DNA of 64,000 nt from Peromyscus leucopus. Its lineage: Eukaryota > Chordata > Mammalia > Rodentia > Cricetidae. Shown here one piece after another: positions 11,831 to 22,624 of this stretch. The stretch is taken from the NCBI RefSeq assembly GCF_004664715.2, contig NC_051072.1, positions 40,047,142-40,111,141 on the forward strand, given 5' to 3'. Position 1 is the stretch's first letter; every line of letters begins with the position of its first letter. The notes under the pieces are model-generated. The model worked only from the letters and a program-made list of their open reading frames with translations. It searched no databases and was not told where the DNA came from. The position numbers and the translations under genes were made by a program.

Positions 11831-12020
11831 GGGGATGCATAATGGGATAATTTGGCCAGGGGCATGTTTACCAGGTGTTTGGTAAGGTCTACACTTGGCT
11901 GTATGGTGTGCTTTGATCTTGCAAGGGGGAGGTCTTTTGCCACTCCCCTTGGCATATTATAAAAAGCCCTTTTGAATAAAGGACTAGGAGGCTGGGTATT
12001 GATGGAGGGCCCTGAGGGGG
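11831..12020 (+). repeat. LTR-like segment sharing a core with 41762-42070
   Basis: This interrupts the L1 3' UTR. It has a promoter-like arrangement: GGGAGGTCTTTTGCCACTCC, then CCTTGGCATATTATAAAAAG with a TATA-type box. The same core (GGGAGGTCTTTTGC(C/T), CCCCTTGG, then TATAAA) occurs at 41876-41925 inside a different L1. I infer an ERV/MaLR-type LTR but cannot name the family and see no clean TSD. Confidence 0.55.
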
Positions 12021-12196
12021 TAAATTTGATCAAATCACATTTGCATGCATAAAATTCTCAATAATAAAAAATAATAACTATGAAAGTTTAAAGAGACCAG
12101 GGTTTTAATGTTGGATATATAAAATAATGGATAAATTTGTCATAGTGGAATTGTGTGTAACTAAGGATTAGTAACCATCATTTAAAAGATAATAAT

Positions 12197-12412
12197 GGCC
12201 AGCAAGGTAGCTCAGTGACTGGAGACCTGGAAACCTGAGTTTGCTCACTGAATCCTCCATTGTTGCAGAAAAGAACCAACTCCCAAGATCTGTCCTCTTC
12301 ATGACCTCTATATTCATACTGTAGCTCACATACAGTTGCATACATACACACACATATCACACACACACACATACACACACACACACACACACAATTTTTT
12401 TCAAAATAATAA
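12197..12412 (+). repeat. B3 SINE with (CA)n tail
   Basis: It begins GGCCAGCAAGGTAGCTCAGT, a diverged tRNA-like head with A-box. It passes through AAGAACCAACTCCCAAGATC and TGTCCTCTTCATGACCTCTA, typical of B3, and ends in a CA repeat (about 12346-12393). Confidence 0.82.
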
Positions 12413-12514
12413 GCTTTTTAATGATTCTCCAATCTCAAGTATGGAGTATGAAGGAAAGCTTACTCAAGTAGTATTAGTATTGGCATTGGCAGACTCAAAA
12501 TAATCTAGACTTGT

Positions 12515-13008
12515 TATCCTCAACCTTGGCTGCATTTCAAATTAGGAAGTCTTTTTATAAATGCAAATGTACAGATGTATGTGGACCCTTGTACACATGT
12601 CATATGGACCCTTGTTATTCAAATTGTGGTCCACAACCACCACATTAGCATCTACAGGAGTTTGTTAATAATCCCAACTCTATACCAAACCAGCAATAAT
12701 GATCTGCACTTCTGTAAGATTCCCTAGGAGTTCCTAAGTATATTAAAATTTGAGACACGTGGCCTCAGAATCATTGGAAAGATTTGTTTAAACATAGATG
12801 GTCAGGCTGGAGTGGACTTATGAATTTGCATTTCTAACAAGTTTCCAAGTACTGCTGCTGCACATTTAAGTCTGCATTTTGAGACTCTTTGCCATAAGCC
12901 AATTAAATCAGAATTTCCCTGGATGGTACCCAGGCACCAGCATATTTTAAAGCTCTCTAGATGATTCTAATTTGCAACCACCACCGTTAAGAATCACTGG
13001 TAAAGTAT
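12515..13008. repeat. Cluster of MER5-like hAT fragments
   Basis: Three diverged pieces of the MER5 type lie next to each other. 12605-12770 is reversed ('tattcaaattgtggtccacaa', ending TTTGAGACACGTGG). 12772-12870 is forward, with TTTGCATTTCTAACAAG. 12905-13008 is forward, with TATTTTAAAGCTCTCTAGATGATTCTAATTTGCA and GAATCACTGG. MER5 elements are non-autonomous hAT-Charlie transposons of early mammals. Exact boundaries are uncertain. Confidence 0.6.
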
Positions 13009-13343
13009 TTGTATGACCTGATTCCATAAATAAGAACATACATATGAAAAAACAATTTCCCTAGCCCCTAAACACCAGTTTAAATTCATGACAACACTAT
13101 TCTTTAACATAAGATGAACAGTAGTTAATCAAAGGCAAAAGAAATATTGTTTCATCTTTAGTGGTTCATTTCCAGAGAGATGTTCAGTGTGGTCAAAAAG
13201 GGGGCAGTGATACATAACAATTATCTTCATCATTACAGTAGCCATCACCTCTATTCATAACTTCATTTTCTGATGATTTAATCAGTACTCAGCATTCTAA
13301 AGATGACTTTATGTGTTGTTGTTTAATCAGGAACTTTATAACA

Positions 13344-13500
13344 AGCCAGGAAAGATGGCTCATGCGTAGAACCCCAGAACTGAGAGGCAAAAACTGGAGG
13401 ATTGTCCCAAGTGCAATACTGACTACACAGTGAGTTTCATAAAACCCTGGGCTTAAAGAGGCCCTGCTTCAAAACCCAAACTCAATTTAACAAACAAACA
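13344..13500 (+). repeat. Old B1-type SINE
   Basis: A very diverged 7SL-derived monomer: AGCCAGGAAAGATGGCTCAT, then 'gaaccccagaactgagaggc', 'ctacacagtgagtttcat' and 'gccctgcttcaaaaccc', followed by AAACAAACA. It resembles the oldest B1/PB1 class. Confidence 0.65.
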
Positions 13501-14555
13501 GATTGTTTCAGAAGAAACAATGCTCTATGAATTAGCTGGCAAAACTAAATTCCTCTTTGAGGTTGGCTCTTAAGTTTGTTTTTACTTTTCTTCCTGGGTT
13601 CTTCTAAGGAGAGTTTGTGTCATAAATTCAGACTTTTTTTTTCCTTCCTAATCCTTAAGGTCTTTAAATGTCTTCCCCAGTGCTCTTCAGCTGTGTTCTG
13701 ATAATTTACGCTGCATTTTTACTTTAACTTGGTTTAGCTCCTTTACTGCGTTCCCCTCTTAGAGACTTTCTCTTTGATCCCTGCATTATTTAGAGGTTAG
13801 TCAGCCCCAACTGTTTGCAGACTTCCCTTTTATGTTTCTCTTATTGATTTATAGTTTAAGTCTAGGGCAGCCAGAAGGGGGAAAATTACTCTACTTCAGC
13901 TACTTTTAGGTTGAGCTAGCATTTCCTCATGGTGTAGACATGGCCTATTTTGCTGTAAGTTCCACTGACACTTGAAAATACCATGACTTGGCAACTATTC
14001 AATGCATACTATATCGATGTGATCTGGGTGGGTGACAGTGTTGCTGGGCTCTGCATTCTTGACTTAACGTCAGCTGAAGGAGGAAGATGCTGAAGTCTTA
14101 ACTATAATTGTGGATCTGCCCATTTCTCCTCTCAGTTCTGGCCATCTCTGTGTGGACTACTGGCTGTTTTGGCTGTGATACCTTTGGAGTTGCTATGGCA
14201 TCCTGCTAGATGGCTCTTTACATCTTCCCTCATTTTCTGGTCATTTCATTTTCTCTAATGTTTGTGCCATCTGGTACTCTTATAAGAACTCTTATCTTCC
14301 TTTTTTTGAGGTTTCTATTGCATATATTTTGGGATTTTTTTTTTCATTGCAACTCATCTATATCACTATATTTGGTGTGAGTCGCCCAGAGTCAACATAT
14401 GGCTAGGTCAAATATTTTATTGCATAACAACCATTTCTGATTTTTTATTTTAATAATTTTGTTTTGCTTTACTGTGCTTTGTTACACAGCTTTCTTATTT
14501 ATTTTACTCTATAAGCTTCAGGTATTTAAAATGGAAATTTAATATGTCTGTGCAT
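13501..14555. other. Unannotated stretch
   Basis: T-rich sequence such as 13627-13650 and 14328-14345 suggests possible very old reversed LINE material, but I cannot place it. No gene is seen. Confidence 0.45.
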
Positions 14556-14559
14556 AAGT

Positions 14560-15240
14560 AAGATAATAAACACCCAACATTTCCAATGGGAACACCTGAG
14601 AAATGCTCTCTGATATTAAGTACAATATGAGGACACCTACTTTCATGACTTCTGTTCAGCCTAGAATTAGAAATACTAGCAACAGCAACTGGACAAGAAA
14701 AAAACAGCATTCAAATCTTGAAAAGTAAAATTATCCCTATTTATAGATGACATGCTGCTCTATAGAACAGCTTAATGATTCCATGGATAGCTGTTAGAAA
14801 CAATAGAATCAAAGAACAAATTTAGTAAACCCATGAAACACAAAAATCTACCTAAAAGTAATTGGCTTCATGTCTCCAGCATAATAATGGAATGTCCAAA
14901 AAAATAAATCAAGAAAACAATCCATTTTTAATAGTATGAAAAAAGAACAAAATGCTTAAGAGTAAACATAAACTAATAGGTGAAAAATACTTCATTAAAG
15001 TTGATAAAATACTGATGGAATAAATAGAAAATGTATAGATATATAAAAATATATTCTTAGCTCAAATATTAGAAGACTTAATGCTAAAATATCCATAATG
15101 TCCAAAATGATATAACTACCCTAAGGAAGAAAAACAAAGTTGAAGCCACCACACTTTCTAAAAATATTTGCAAACCTTATGTCTGATGAAGAGTCAAATA
15201 TCCAAAATATTTAAGTAACTCACACAACTTAATAGTAGGA
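14560..15240 (+). pseudogene. Decayed L1 ORF2 fragment (reverse-transcriptase region)
   Basis: The plus strand follows L1 ORF2 from the segment just before the catalytic motif ('gaggacacctactttcatgac'), across TTTATAGATGACATGCTGCT (the FADD-type active-site region, here reading with one altered residue), to 'aatccatttttaatag' and 'aaatatttgcaaacc'. An internal deletion near 15120-15160 jumps to the ORF2 3' part. Many stops and frameshifts make it non-functional. Confidence 0.75.
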
Positions 15241-15244
15241 TAAA

Positions 15245-15345
15245 AAATTTAGATAGACATTCTTGGCTTTAAGTATAGGGCCTATAACCCCAGCATAAGA
15301 AACTTATAAATTCAAAGATTCAAAGTCAAGTTGTATGACAAAGAA
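15245..15345 (+). repeat. B1-like remnant
   Basis: AGTATAGGGCCTATAACCCC, then 'cataagaaacttataaattcaaag' and 'caaagtcaagtt', match a badly eroded B1 left half. The same wording recurs at 18755-18865, so the two are related copies. Confidence 0.5.
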
Positions 15346-15384
15346 ATATTGACATAAAATCAGTCAGCCAGACTAAAAGAATAG

Positions 15385-16325
15385 GATCTAGAGTCTAGAT
15401 ATAAACTCAAAGAGTATATGGTTCAGTAATTTTCAAAGGAGGATGGGTACCAAGAAGACACAAAAGGGAAAGGAAACATCCTGAATAAACAGAGATAGAG
15501 AAGCTGAGCATCCACATGTGAAAGACCTGGACCCTTTCCTTATCCTTACATCATAGAGAATGATCAGTTGAAAATGGGCTGAGCATAGAAAGCCTGAGAC
15601 CATGGAGCTGTGTAAAGCAAATGCAAGAGGTATGCTCTTGCATACCTGGGCCTTGGCAGTGATTATTTTTAAAAATCACCAAAAATTTATATGGTGATAT
15701 TTTATTTGTACTGAAATGTGATTTTATTTGTATGTTAATAAGTAAAGTTGCCTGGGGGTCAGAGTTGATAGCAAGCCATAACAGAAGTCTGGCAGTGGTA
15801 GCATATGCCCTTAATCCCGGTCACATGACAAGCAGATCTCTGTGTGTTCAAGGATACCACCAGCATGGAGACACATGCCTTTAATCTCAATACCAACCAT
15901 AGAAGACCTGGAGGTCTGTATAGATGGGCAGTGATGAGGAGGTCATGTGGTTGGATTTACAACCAATGAGAAGGCAGAACAGAAAGTCTATAAAAAGACA
16001 TATACACAGGAAGTAGCACTCTTGCTGAGAGGAAGGACAACAGTGGCAGCGAAGGGTAAGCTCAGCTCTCAGCTACTGCTCTGACCTTTGGGCTTTTAAC
16101 TCTGCAATTGGCTCTGTTTCTTATTTAATAAGACTGTTCATCTACAAGTTTAGGCAACAAAAGTGAGAACAAATAAGTGAAACCATATTAAATTTAAAAG
16201 TTCTTTTCACAGCTAAGGAAACAATACAATAAAAAGGCAATCCACAGCTTATGAAAAAAATGTTTGCAAACCATGTGTGTGATAAAGGGATAACACACAA
16301 AATAAGGAACTCACTATTCAGTAGG
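15385..16325 (+). pseudogene. Decayed L1 ORF2 3' fragment, split by an LTR
   Basis: 15385-15691 and 16147-16325 read as one continuous stretch of late L1 ORF2 once the LTR at 15692-16146 is removed. Cues are AGACCTGGACCCTTTCCTTA and 'cttggcagtgattattttt' on the left, and 'ggcaacaaaagtgagaac', AAACAATACAATAAAAAGGCAATCC (16223-16247) and 'tttgcaaaccatgtgtgtgataa' on the right. It overlaps in content with the end of the 14560-15240 fragment, so these are two different L1 copies. Confidence 0.75.
15692..16146 (+). repeat. LTR carrying SINE-like segments
   Basis: It begins TGGTGATATTTTATTTGTAC and ends TTCATCTACA. Inside are two B1-like phrases (GGCAGTGGTAGCATATGCCC followed by CTTAATCCC near 15793, and ATGGAGACACATGCCTTTAA near 15865). 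A TATAAAAAGACA promoter-like box lies near 15990 and TTTAATAAGACTG, a polyadenylation-type signal, near 16122. This matches a known class of rodent ERV LTRs that captured B1 sequence. A clean TSD is not visible. Confidence 0.7.
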
Positions 16326-16339
16326 AAAAATAATAGAGG

Positions 16340-18441
16340 CACAGAGACGGTGCAGCATTTGAACTTGAGCATAGCATGACAGATTCCCACTGTACACAGA
16401 GGCATCTCCAAGCTATGCAGCGTGGTGCATGGTGGATTTAGCTTTTGCTAGTACAGATTTTTAAAAAAAAAGTTTCTGGGCTACATGCTGCTTGATGGAA
16501 GTATAGACCCACTGCTTCCCAGAGTTAGCAGTGAGCATGGCTCCCAGAGCTAGCAGGAATTCACCTCTACCATGTTGGAAAACAGAGCAGGGCGGAGTCG
16601 ACAGCTAAAACTGCCATGCAGCTTAGCAGTTTAAAATCTCTCCTGGTCAAAAAAGGATTATATATACACAATAAGACAGATTCAGATGGAATAAACTTCT
16701 AAACGGTTTACAGTTTGTATAAAAAAGGTATGTAGGCTGGAAGAGAGGGGAAAATGAGTATAGGCAGTTATATAAAGATATAAATAGTTTTAAAAAATAA
16801 AGTCTTTAAAGAGACAACAAAAGTAACGTAAAAGAAATAGTCATATAAAGATGGAAAATACACAGAGGGCCTGGATTATATGTACTGTGTTTTCTTTAAA
16901 TGTTTTGACTACTAATGAGGTACCTGCAGAAAGACATTTGATTGTAAAAGCTACTAAGTTAAATAAATATATGTATTTTGAAGGTATCTTGACTGCAAAA
17001 TTTGTATCTAAGGATATGTTGCTTTGGAAAGGAGGCTCTGCTTTTGTTTCCACAGGAAGCAAGAGGCTGTGGATTTTTTCAAGGTTAAGATGAATCATAT
17101 TTGATCAAGCAAGACCTCCTGAACTTTGATAGATGGCATCTATCAACAGAGGTTATAGCTGGTCTTCTCAGAACTTGACCATTATCTCAAATTTTACCCG
17201 CACCCCCAATCAACAGGAAGTAGTATGAAAAGCTATGCCCAAATTCCCAAAATATTCTTTATACATGTTTATTTTTATTTAAAGGGGTTTGATTATAAAT
17301 TCAATCTCTTTCTAAAGAAGAAAAGGAGATATAGATATGATAGGGTGAAAGAGTAGATAATTAAATTACTTTTAAAGAGTAACAACTTGTTAGAAATATT
17401 TTGCACTGCTATGGATTTTAGTTTATTAATATATATTTAAAGTTAATTTTGTTATATTATATGTATATTTCTACTCTTATTTAAGGTATTATGTTTGTGC
17501 AACTCATTTAAAATTGTAATGTATAATAAAGAAATAAAGATTGATAGTCATCTATAATAATCACACTTATAATCATGTTAATTAAGTTTCCTAGGTATAC
17601 ATAGATATATTTTTAAATTAGGTAGGCAATCTTCAAACACTTCAAAGACCTACAGAATATGGCATTTAAAATGTTTTAAAAACTTAGACTTTTCTGGACA
17701 GTGAGACATGTCTGCTCCTGGCAACACCAATTAACTTCAAAGAGGAAGATGGGCATCGAAGACACTCCATATGGACTTTATCTTCTTCTTGGCAAAACTG
17801 GCCATTTGGACAAGAAACTGCTCTTGCCTGGACTGCTTGACAGTATGTTATATAAACTGGACATGCAGGACACATGAGAAAATGACCACTGAACTTTGAC
17901 AAAACAAGGTGAGATGGTCCTTCAGGTTCCTGCTTCACAGAAGATACTGCGAGACATTTTGTAGGACACAGAGGAAAGTGACTAATGAATTTTGCTAGTA
18001 GGCAAGACAATCCTTTCATGCTTCACAAAAAAAGTCTGCCAGAGATCCTAGGCCTGTAGGCTAAAGATGGATGCCCCAACGTTGCAGAGGAACTTTGGGT
18101 GACTTCCAGGCAGCCAGATGCCTCTGTCGTTTCTAGAATTTTGAAAGTTGCTTACACTGTACTTCATGTTTACTTATGTAATATTATATCCTTCTGAGGT
18201 CTTTGATGGAGTTGAAGACTAGATAGTTATAATTATAGTTTTCCTTGGTTACAATGAAAGGTAAATTAGATATGAAAATTTAGAATCACAGAAATGAGAT
18301 AGAGCATTTTCTTTAATTTTGCCAAATACAAATAGACTAGATATTGTAATTGTAATTCTTGCTTAAAAACCGTTGTATTATATATAATTTTACTATGTTA
18401 AAGTTAAAACATTCCTTTTTGATTAGACAGAAAAGGGGAGG
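16340..18441 (+). repeat. Non-coding ERV internal region (3' part)
   Basis: About 2.1 kb of AT-rich sequence ends in a polypurine tract (ACAGAAAAGGGGAGG, 18427-18441) directly abutting an LTR start. That is the standard junction where plus-strand DNA synthesis is primed. I see no gag, pol or env reading frame; the longest open frame (17684-18019, minus strand) is antisense and has no domain. This suggests a non-autonomous ERV2-type element moved by proteins supplied elsewhere. The left boundary is approximate, and I found no matching 5' LTR. Confidence 0.6.
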
Positions 18442-18740
18442 TGCTGTGGGATGTCTTTTTGCATGCTGTAAATATGTTTCTTTTATTGGTTGATAAATAA
18501 AGCTGTTTGGTGAATGACAAGGCAGAATAAGGTTAGACAGTACATTCAAACTGAAGATGGAGATGAAGAAAGATGCAGTCAGGAGAGATGCCAGCCTGCA
18601 GCCCAAGGAGCAACAAGATGCCAGCAGACTGGTAATGCCACAGCCACATGGTAACATATAGATCAATAGAAATGGATTAATTTAAGATGAAAGAACTAAC
18701 TAGCAAGAATCCTGAGCCATAGACCATACAGTTTGTAATA
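18442..18740 (+). repeat. 3' LTR of the non-coding ERV, truncated
   Basis: It starts TGCTGTGGGATGTC right after the polypurine tract. The 3' half has GGATTAATTTAAGATGAAAG and GACCATACAGTTTGTAAT, which also occur in the solo LTRs at 10421, 11378, 57625 and 60616. It stops at about 18740, before the segment ending AGCTACA seen in the other copies, so the end is lost. It links that LTR superfamily to a non-coding internal region. Confidence 0.75.
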
Positions 18741-18754
18741 AAAATTTTAAAAAA

Positions 18755-18865
18755 AGAGGTGTTAGGTGTAAGTACAGGGCCTATAATTTCAACACTTGGG
18801 AGTGAGAGACATTCGCATTCAAAGGTTCAAAGCAAGTTTGGTCTACATAGTCCAATTCAATTGTT
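18755..18865 (+). repeat. B1-like remnant
   Basis: GTACAGGGCCTATAATTTCA, 'acacttgggagtgagagacattc', 'caaaggttcaaagcaagtttggtctacat': an eroded B1. It closely parallels 15245-15345 in its unusual GGGCCTATAA phrase. Confidence 0.55.
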
Positions 18866-19059
18866 TTTAATTGAGAGACTTTATTGTTTTGTTTTGTTTT
18901 TGAGGCCCAACCCTGGCTAAGTATTGCAGTTAAATTAAGTAACTGGCATCTCTCCTAACATCTCAGTTTCCTCTATACTGATGCCATTATTCATGAGCTT
19001 CTACTATCTAAAATGCTTTCTCCCTCTTCCTTTTATTCCCCACCAAGAAAATTTCTATT

Positions 19060-19061
<2 letters not shown>

Positions 19062-19109
<48 letters not shown>
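19062..19109. repeat. (TG)n microsatellite
   Basis: About 24 uninterrupted TG units. It forms the reversed tail of the adjoining B4 SINE. Confidence 0.95.
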
Positions 19110-19414
19110 ATGTGTGTGTGCTCAAGTACATGCACCTGTGCGCAAGTGCAGAGACTAGAAGAGGACATTTGAGGCTCTACTCTATCACACCCTGCCTTAG
19201 CCACTTGAGATAGGGTCTCTGACTGAACCTGGAACTCATTGCCTTTGGCTAGGTTAGCTGACCAGTGAGCTCTGGGTTATCTTCACCTCCATGAGTGCTA
19301 GGATTGTAGGCACTTGCGGCCATGCTTGGCTTTTCTGGGAGTGCTGGAGATTTGAACTCAGGTCCTCGGGCTTGCATAGCTAGCACCCTTACTCTCTGAG
19401 CCATTTACCGAGCC
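19110..19414 (-). repeat. B4 SINE
   Basis: The right edge reads GAGCCATTTACCGAGCCC, the reversed tRNA-like head of B4. The body contains TAGGGTCTCTGACTGAACCT and GCTAGGATTGTAGGCACTTG, the reversed B1-derived half. The (TG)n at its left edge is the tail. B4 is a rodent chimera of ID-like and B1-like parts. Confidence 0.88.
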
Positions 19415-19614
19415 CAGTCTCTTTTGTTTTTGAAAACCAAATTGAATAATGCTTTTGTGTTCCACTTTCCTGATAACTACAGATCTCACAGCCCATAGTA
19501 ATCATCTTTCTATCAACAACCACCAGGCCATAAGTTCCTCAAGGGCAGAGTCATACATTATTCATCTTTAAACCTCAGAGGTGTTGAAAAAAGGTAGACT
19601 ATGAAACCTCAGAG

Positions 19615-19740
19615 ACTTAACTTTGTATTTTTGCTCTGTCATGTCCTGGTTGGGTGACCTTGGAGAGTTTAGTATAGATCTCACAAACCTCTTTGGCTGA
19701 GATTAGATAAAAATTTTCAGATACTGATCTTGTCAACCCA
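19615..19740 (+). repeat. Possible MIR fragment
   Basis: GGTTGGGTGACCTTGGAGAG resembles the MIR core (tgtgaccttgggcaag). The surrounding sequence is compatible but strongly diverged. Confidence 0.4.
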
Positions 19741-20285
19741 CAGGTTAGAAGGCTGAGACTCTCATGCTATCCTGGGCCATTATCTAGTGGCCTCTGATTA
19801 ATCACAAGTATCTTTCAAATAAGAATATGATTTATATGAGTGTTAAGATGAAAGAGGAGGGACATACTAAGTTACCTAACTGATCAGTCTGCACACATGA
19901 ACACATGTAAAATTCCAATGATGACTCATTTGGAAGACTGCTAGAGTATTTATATGCACTAAGGACCCAGTCACCACAAAGTCTTAGGCACAGCTGCCAC
20001 TCAAAAATATTATCTACCCTCTTTAAATTTTTTTCCCTCAGAAGCCTTTTTACTATTTTTTTCCTTCTGTATTCTCTTTTGCTAAATATTCTCTACTCAC
20101 TCCTACCTCTCTTCTCATTCCTCTCTGGTCTGTTTCCTTTCCTTTCCTCTAGTAGTTCTCCCCAACCCCATAGCCTCTATCCATCCACCTTCCCTCAGTT
20201 TTAACTGCACACCTTCAAAGATCTGGACTTCCCCTTCTCACTCCATGGATATGAAGACACTGCATCATTATTCTTAAAGCAGTAT

Positions 20286-20305
20286 TGTGAATGCTGATAA
20301 TCTTG

Positions 20306-20351
<46 letters not shown>
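20286..20351. repeat. (TG)n microsatellite
   Basis: About 33 TG units, followed by a degenerate TGTG/ATGT-rich stretch to about 20455. Confidence 0.95.
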
Positions 20352-20354
<3 letters not shown>

Positions 20355-20479
20355 CAGAGAGAAAGAGAGAATGTGAGTATGTGTGAATGTATGTATGAGA
20401 ATGTGCATGTGTGAATGTGTGTTTATGTAGGCATGGGTACACATTTATGTGTGCAGATGCACAGGTATGGGTGGTGTTT

Positions 20480-20753
20480 ACACATGTATCTGGAGGTTAG
20501 AAGTCAATACCTTCTCAGGGGCCATCCACCTTCTTTTGTGAGACAAGCTCTCTTTCTTGGCCTAGTATTCACCAAGTAGGCCTGGATGGCTGATCAGCAA
20601 GCCTCAGATCTGCCTGTCTCTGTCTCCCCACCACTAGGGATTGCAAGAATGCACCACAACACTCAGGTTTTATCACATGGGTTCTGTACATAGAATTCAA
20701 GCCCTCACAGTTAAGCAGCACGCACCTTAACTTATTGAACCACATCCTTAGCC
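20480..20753 (-). repeat. B4 SINE, diverged
   Basis: Reversed B4: 'tatctggaggttagaagtcaat' near the tail, GTGAGACAAGCTCTCTTTCT and 'gattgcaagaatgcaccac' in the B1-derived half, and ATTGAACCACATCCTTAGCC at the reversed head. The TG repeat at 20286-20351 is its tail. Confidence 0.8.
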
Positions 20754-20759
20754 ATGAAA

Positions 20760-21765
20760 GCAAAGAAATCTTTATCCAGAATTATTTCAAATGACAACCC
20801 ATGAAAGGAAAAATGAAATTATTTTCAAGGAGAATGAATCCAATTAAGAGAAATTTTAATAAGACCAAAAACTCAGAAGAGATAAGCTAAACAAAGGGGA
20901 AATAATAGGAAAAACAGGAACAAAAGAGAAGATATCTCACTCTAATAGTAATGGTATTGTTTGAAACAACACACATCAATCCATGCAGCATAAGAGGGCA
21001 TTACCATTCCTTGGATTGTGGACTCCAGTTTGAGAGACTATGCGAGAGAGCAGTGAGCCTCTATAGCAGAGAAAAGGAGAGACCTAAAAAAGGATAACCA
21101 TCACCATAGTCACCTCATGTAATCATGACAAAAGGATTGCATGATTAAAAGCCCCCAGGAATACTGCATTTCATCAGTGGAGACTGAGGACATCTTCACA
21201 TCACAGGCAGATGTGCTACAGCCATTTGTCGAAGTTAATCTGATACTGTCCTTCCAAGGTTTCTCTGAAAGTGGAAATATATTTTGTTTCTTTTAAGAAG
21301 TATCTTTTAAGAATAAGAAGAAGATTGGGTTTAGGATGCACACAAGGCTAATAACTTAAAAAAAATAGCAGCAGCAAAACACCTTTGTCCCCCTGCTTTA
21401 TGCATTACAGAATGTCAGTTCCCTGTAATATAAGCAATTGAAAAAAATACACAAAAACTCAATCCTGTAGAATTTGGATGGAACTTGGTTAGAGGTAGAA
21501 AGTACACATAATTGATAAATTACATGTTAGTTTACAAGATGGGTGGTGCTATAAAGAATAAGCATAGTAATAGGATCAGTGTGAGTTACAGGAGGAGGAG
21601 TTAGGCATGGACCAGTGGAAAGGACAGACAGTGAAAGTTCCCCTCCATGAGATAGGGTCCAGTACACTCTTAAGATCAGCAAACAAGTCCAGTCCAGCTA
21701 GAACAGACAGAGTAACACACTAGGAGGACATGTGCTCAGCAAAGTAAGGGAGGGTCAGACCATGC
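20760..21765. other. Unannotated stretch
   Basis: A-rich unique sequence; no gene or repeat family is recognised. Confidence 0.5.
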
Positions 21766-21767
21766 GG

Positions 21768-22125
21768 GATAAGATATACTAAACTGGGTACCTCCTCAAT
21801 TCACATTGAGGTCCTAGCCCCAAATATTTAGAATAGGGCCTTCAATGTAGGAAGTCAGAATGATGTCATTAGAGCAATCCATCCTCCCAGATGGCCACTG
21901 TCATCATAAAAAGAGAGGAATGGAGCATAGAAAGAGACAGGATGATGACTACAGAACAAAACACCATACGAGCCACCTGCAAGCCAAGAAGAGATGTGGC
22001 AGGAGAAACCAAGTTTACCAAAAAATCTCCTTGGACTTCTAGGCTCTAGAATTGCAAGAAAACAAATTTTGGTTGTTGAGTCACTCATCTGTGCAATACT
22101 GTGTGACATCCAGCAAACAAACACA
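21768..22125 (+). repeat. MaLR LTR (MLT1/MST-like)
   Basis: The phrases occur in MaLR order: CAATTCACATTGAGGTCCTA, 'tcattagagcaatccatcc', CATCATAAAAAGAGAGGAAT, 'cacctgcaagccaagaagag', TCCTTGGACTTCTAGGCTCT followed by AGAATTGCAAGAAAACAAATTTTGGTTGTTGAG. It is diverged, as expected for an old ERVL-MaLR solo LTR. Confidence 0.72.
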
Positions 22126-22423
22126 CAGCCCCAGATCCCAGAAAGGGCTTAGGCCCTGGCTGAGAGTTCATTCAGAAGTCCCTGAGCACAGAAGAGGCAT
22201 GTCAGTCTGACATTTCTGTCTCATGTTAGAATGTAGACAGCCCACAAGAGACCACACCTCCCACCTTCTCAACAGGAACAAGCCACGGGAGTTCCAAAGT
22301 CAGTTCTTCAGTTTAGCTACCAGAGAACCAGGGTGAAAAGAAACCTAAATGAACTAAATCCTAGAAGGGAAGGAATCTCTGCCAGGAATGGGGAGACACT
22401 CTACCCCAAGCATTTACCTCATT
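22126..22423. other. Unannotated stretch
   Basis: No recognisable feature. Confidence 0.5.
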
Positions 22424-22437
22424 AGAAGTGTAAACCT

Positions 22438-22590
22438 AGCCAGGCGGTGGTGGCGCACGCCTTTAATCCCAGCACTCAGGAGGCAGAGCCAGGCGGATCT
22501 CTGTGAGTTAGAGGCCAGCCTGGGCTACCAAGTGAGTCCCAGGAAAGGAGCAAAGCTACACAGAGAAACCCTGTCTCGAAAAACCAAAAA

Positions 22591-22622
<32 letters not shown>
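22438..22622 (+). repeat. B1 SINE, young, with 14-bp TSD
   Basis: It contains GGTGGTGGCGCACGCCTTTA and the full B1 body to CTGTCTCGAAAAACC plus a ~28-base A tail. The perfect duplication AGAAGTGTAAACCT lies at 22424-22437 and 22623-22636. The right half reads GGGCTACCAAGTGAGTCCCA then GGAAAGGAGCAAAGCTACAC, which differs from mouse B1 and points to a cricetid subfamily. Confidence 0.96.

Positions 22623-22624
<2 letters not shown>

Larger units (their letters stand above)
10342..12078 (+). repeat. L1 3' part (ORF2 end and 3' UTR), interrupted three times
   Basis: Plus-strand L1 starts with the ORF2 3' end (TTCACTGTTGG ... GCAAACTGGTATGGACACC, CATCCATGTTTATTGCTGCT, GGTACATAGTCACAATGGA). It continues through a G-rich 3' UTR and ends at AAATTCTCAATAATAAAAAA near 12060-12077. 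It is split by LTRs at 10421-10772 and 11378-11722 and by an LTR-like segment at about 11831-12020. The L1 text resumes correctly after each interruption, so L1 is the oldest layer. It is part of the same insertion as 9965-10341. Confidence 0.82.

Noticed and set aside
17684..18019. 111-codon minus-strand frame with cysteines
   Set aside because: It is antisense to the non-coding ERV internal region, whose direction is fixed by the polypurine tract and LTR; no viral or cellular domain.
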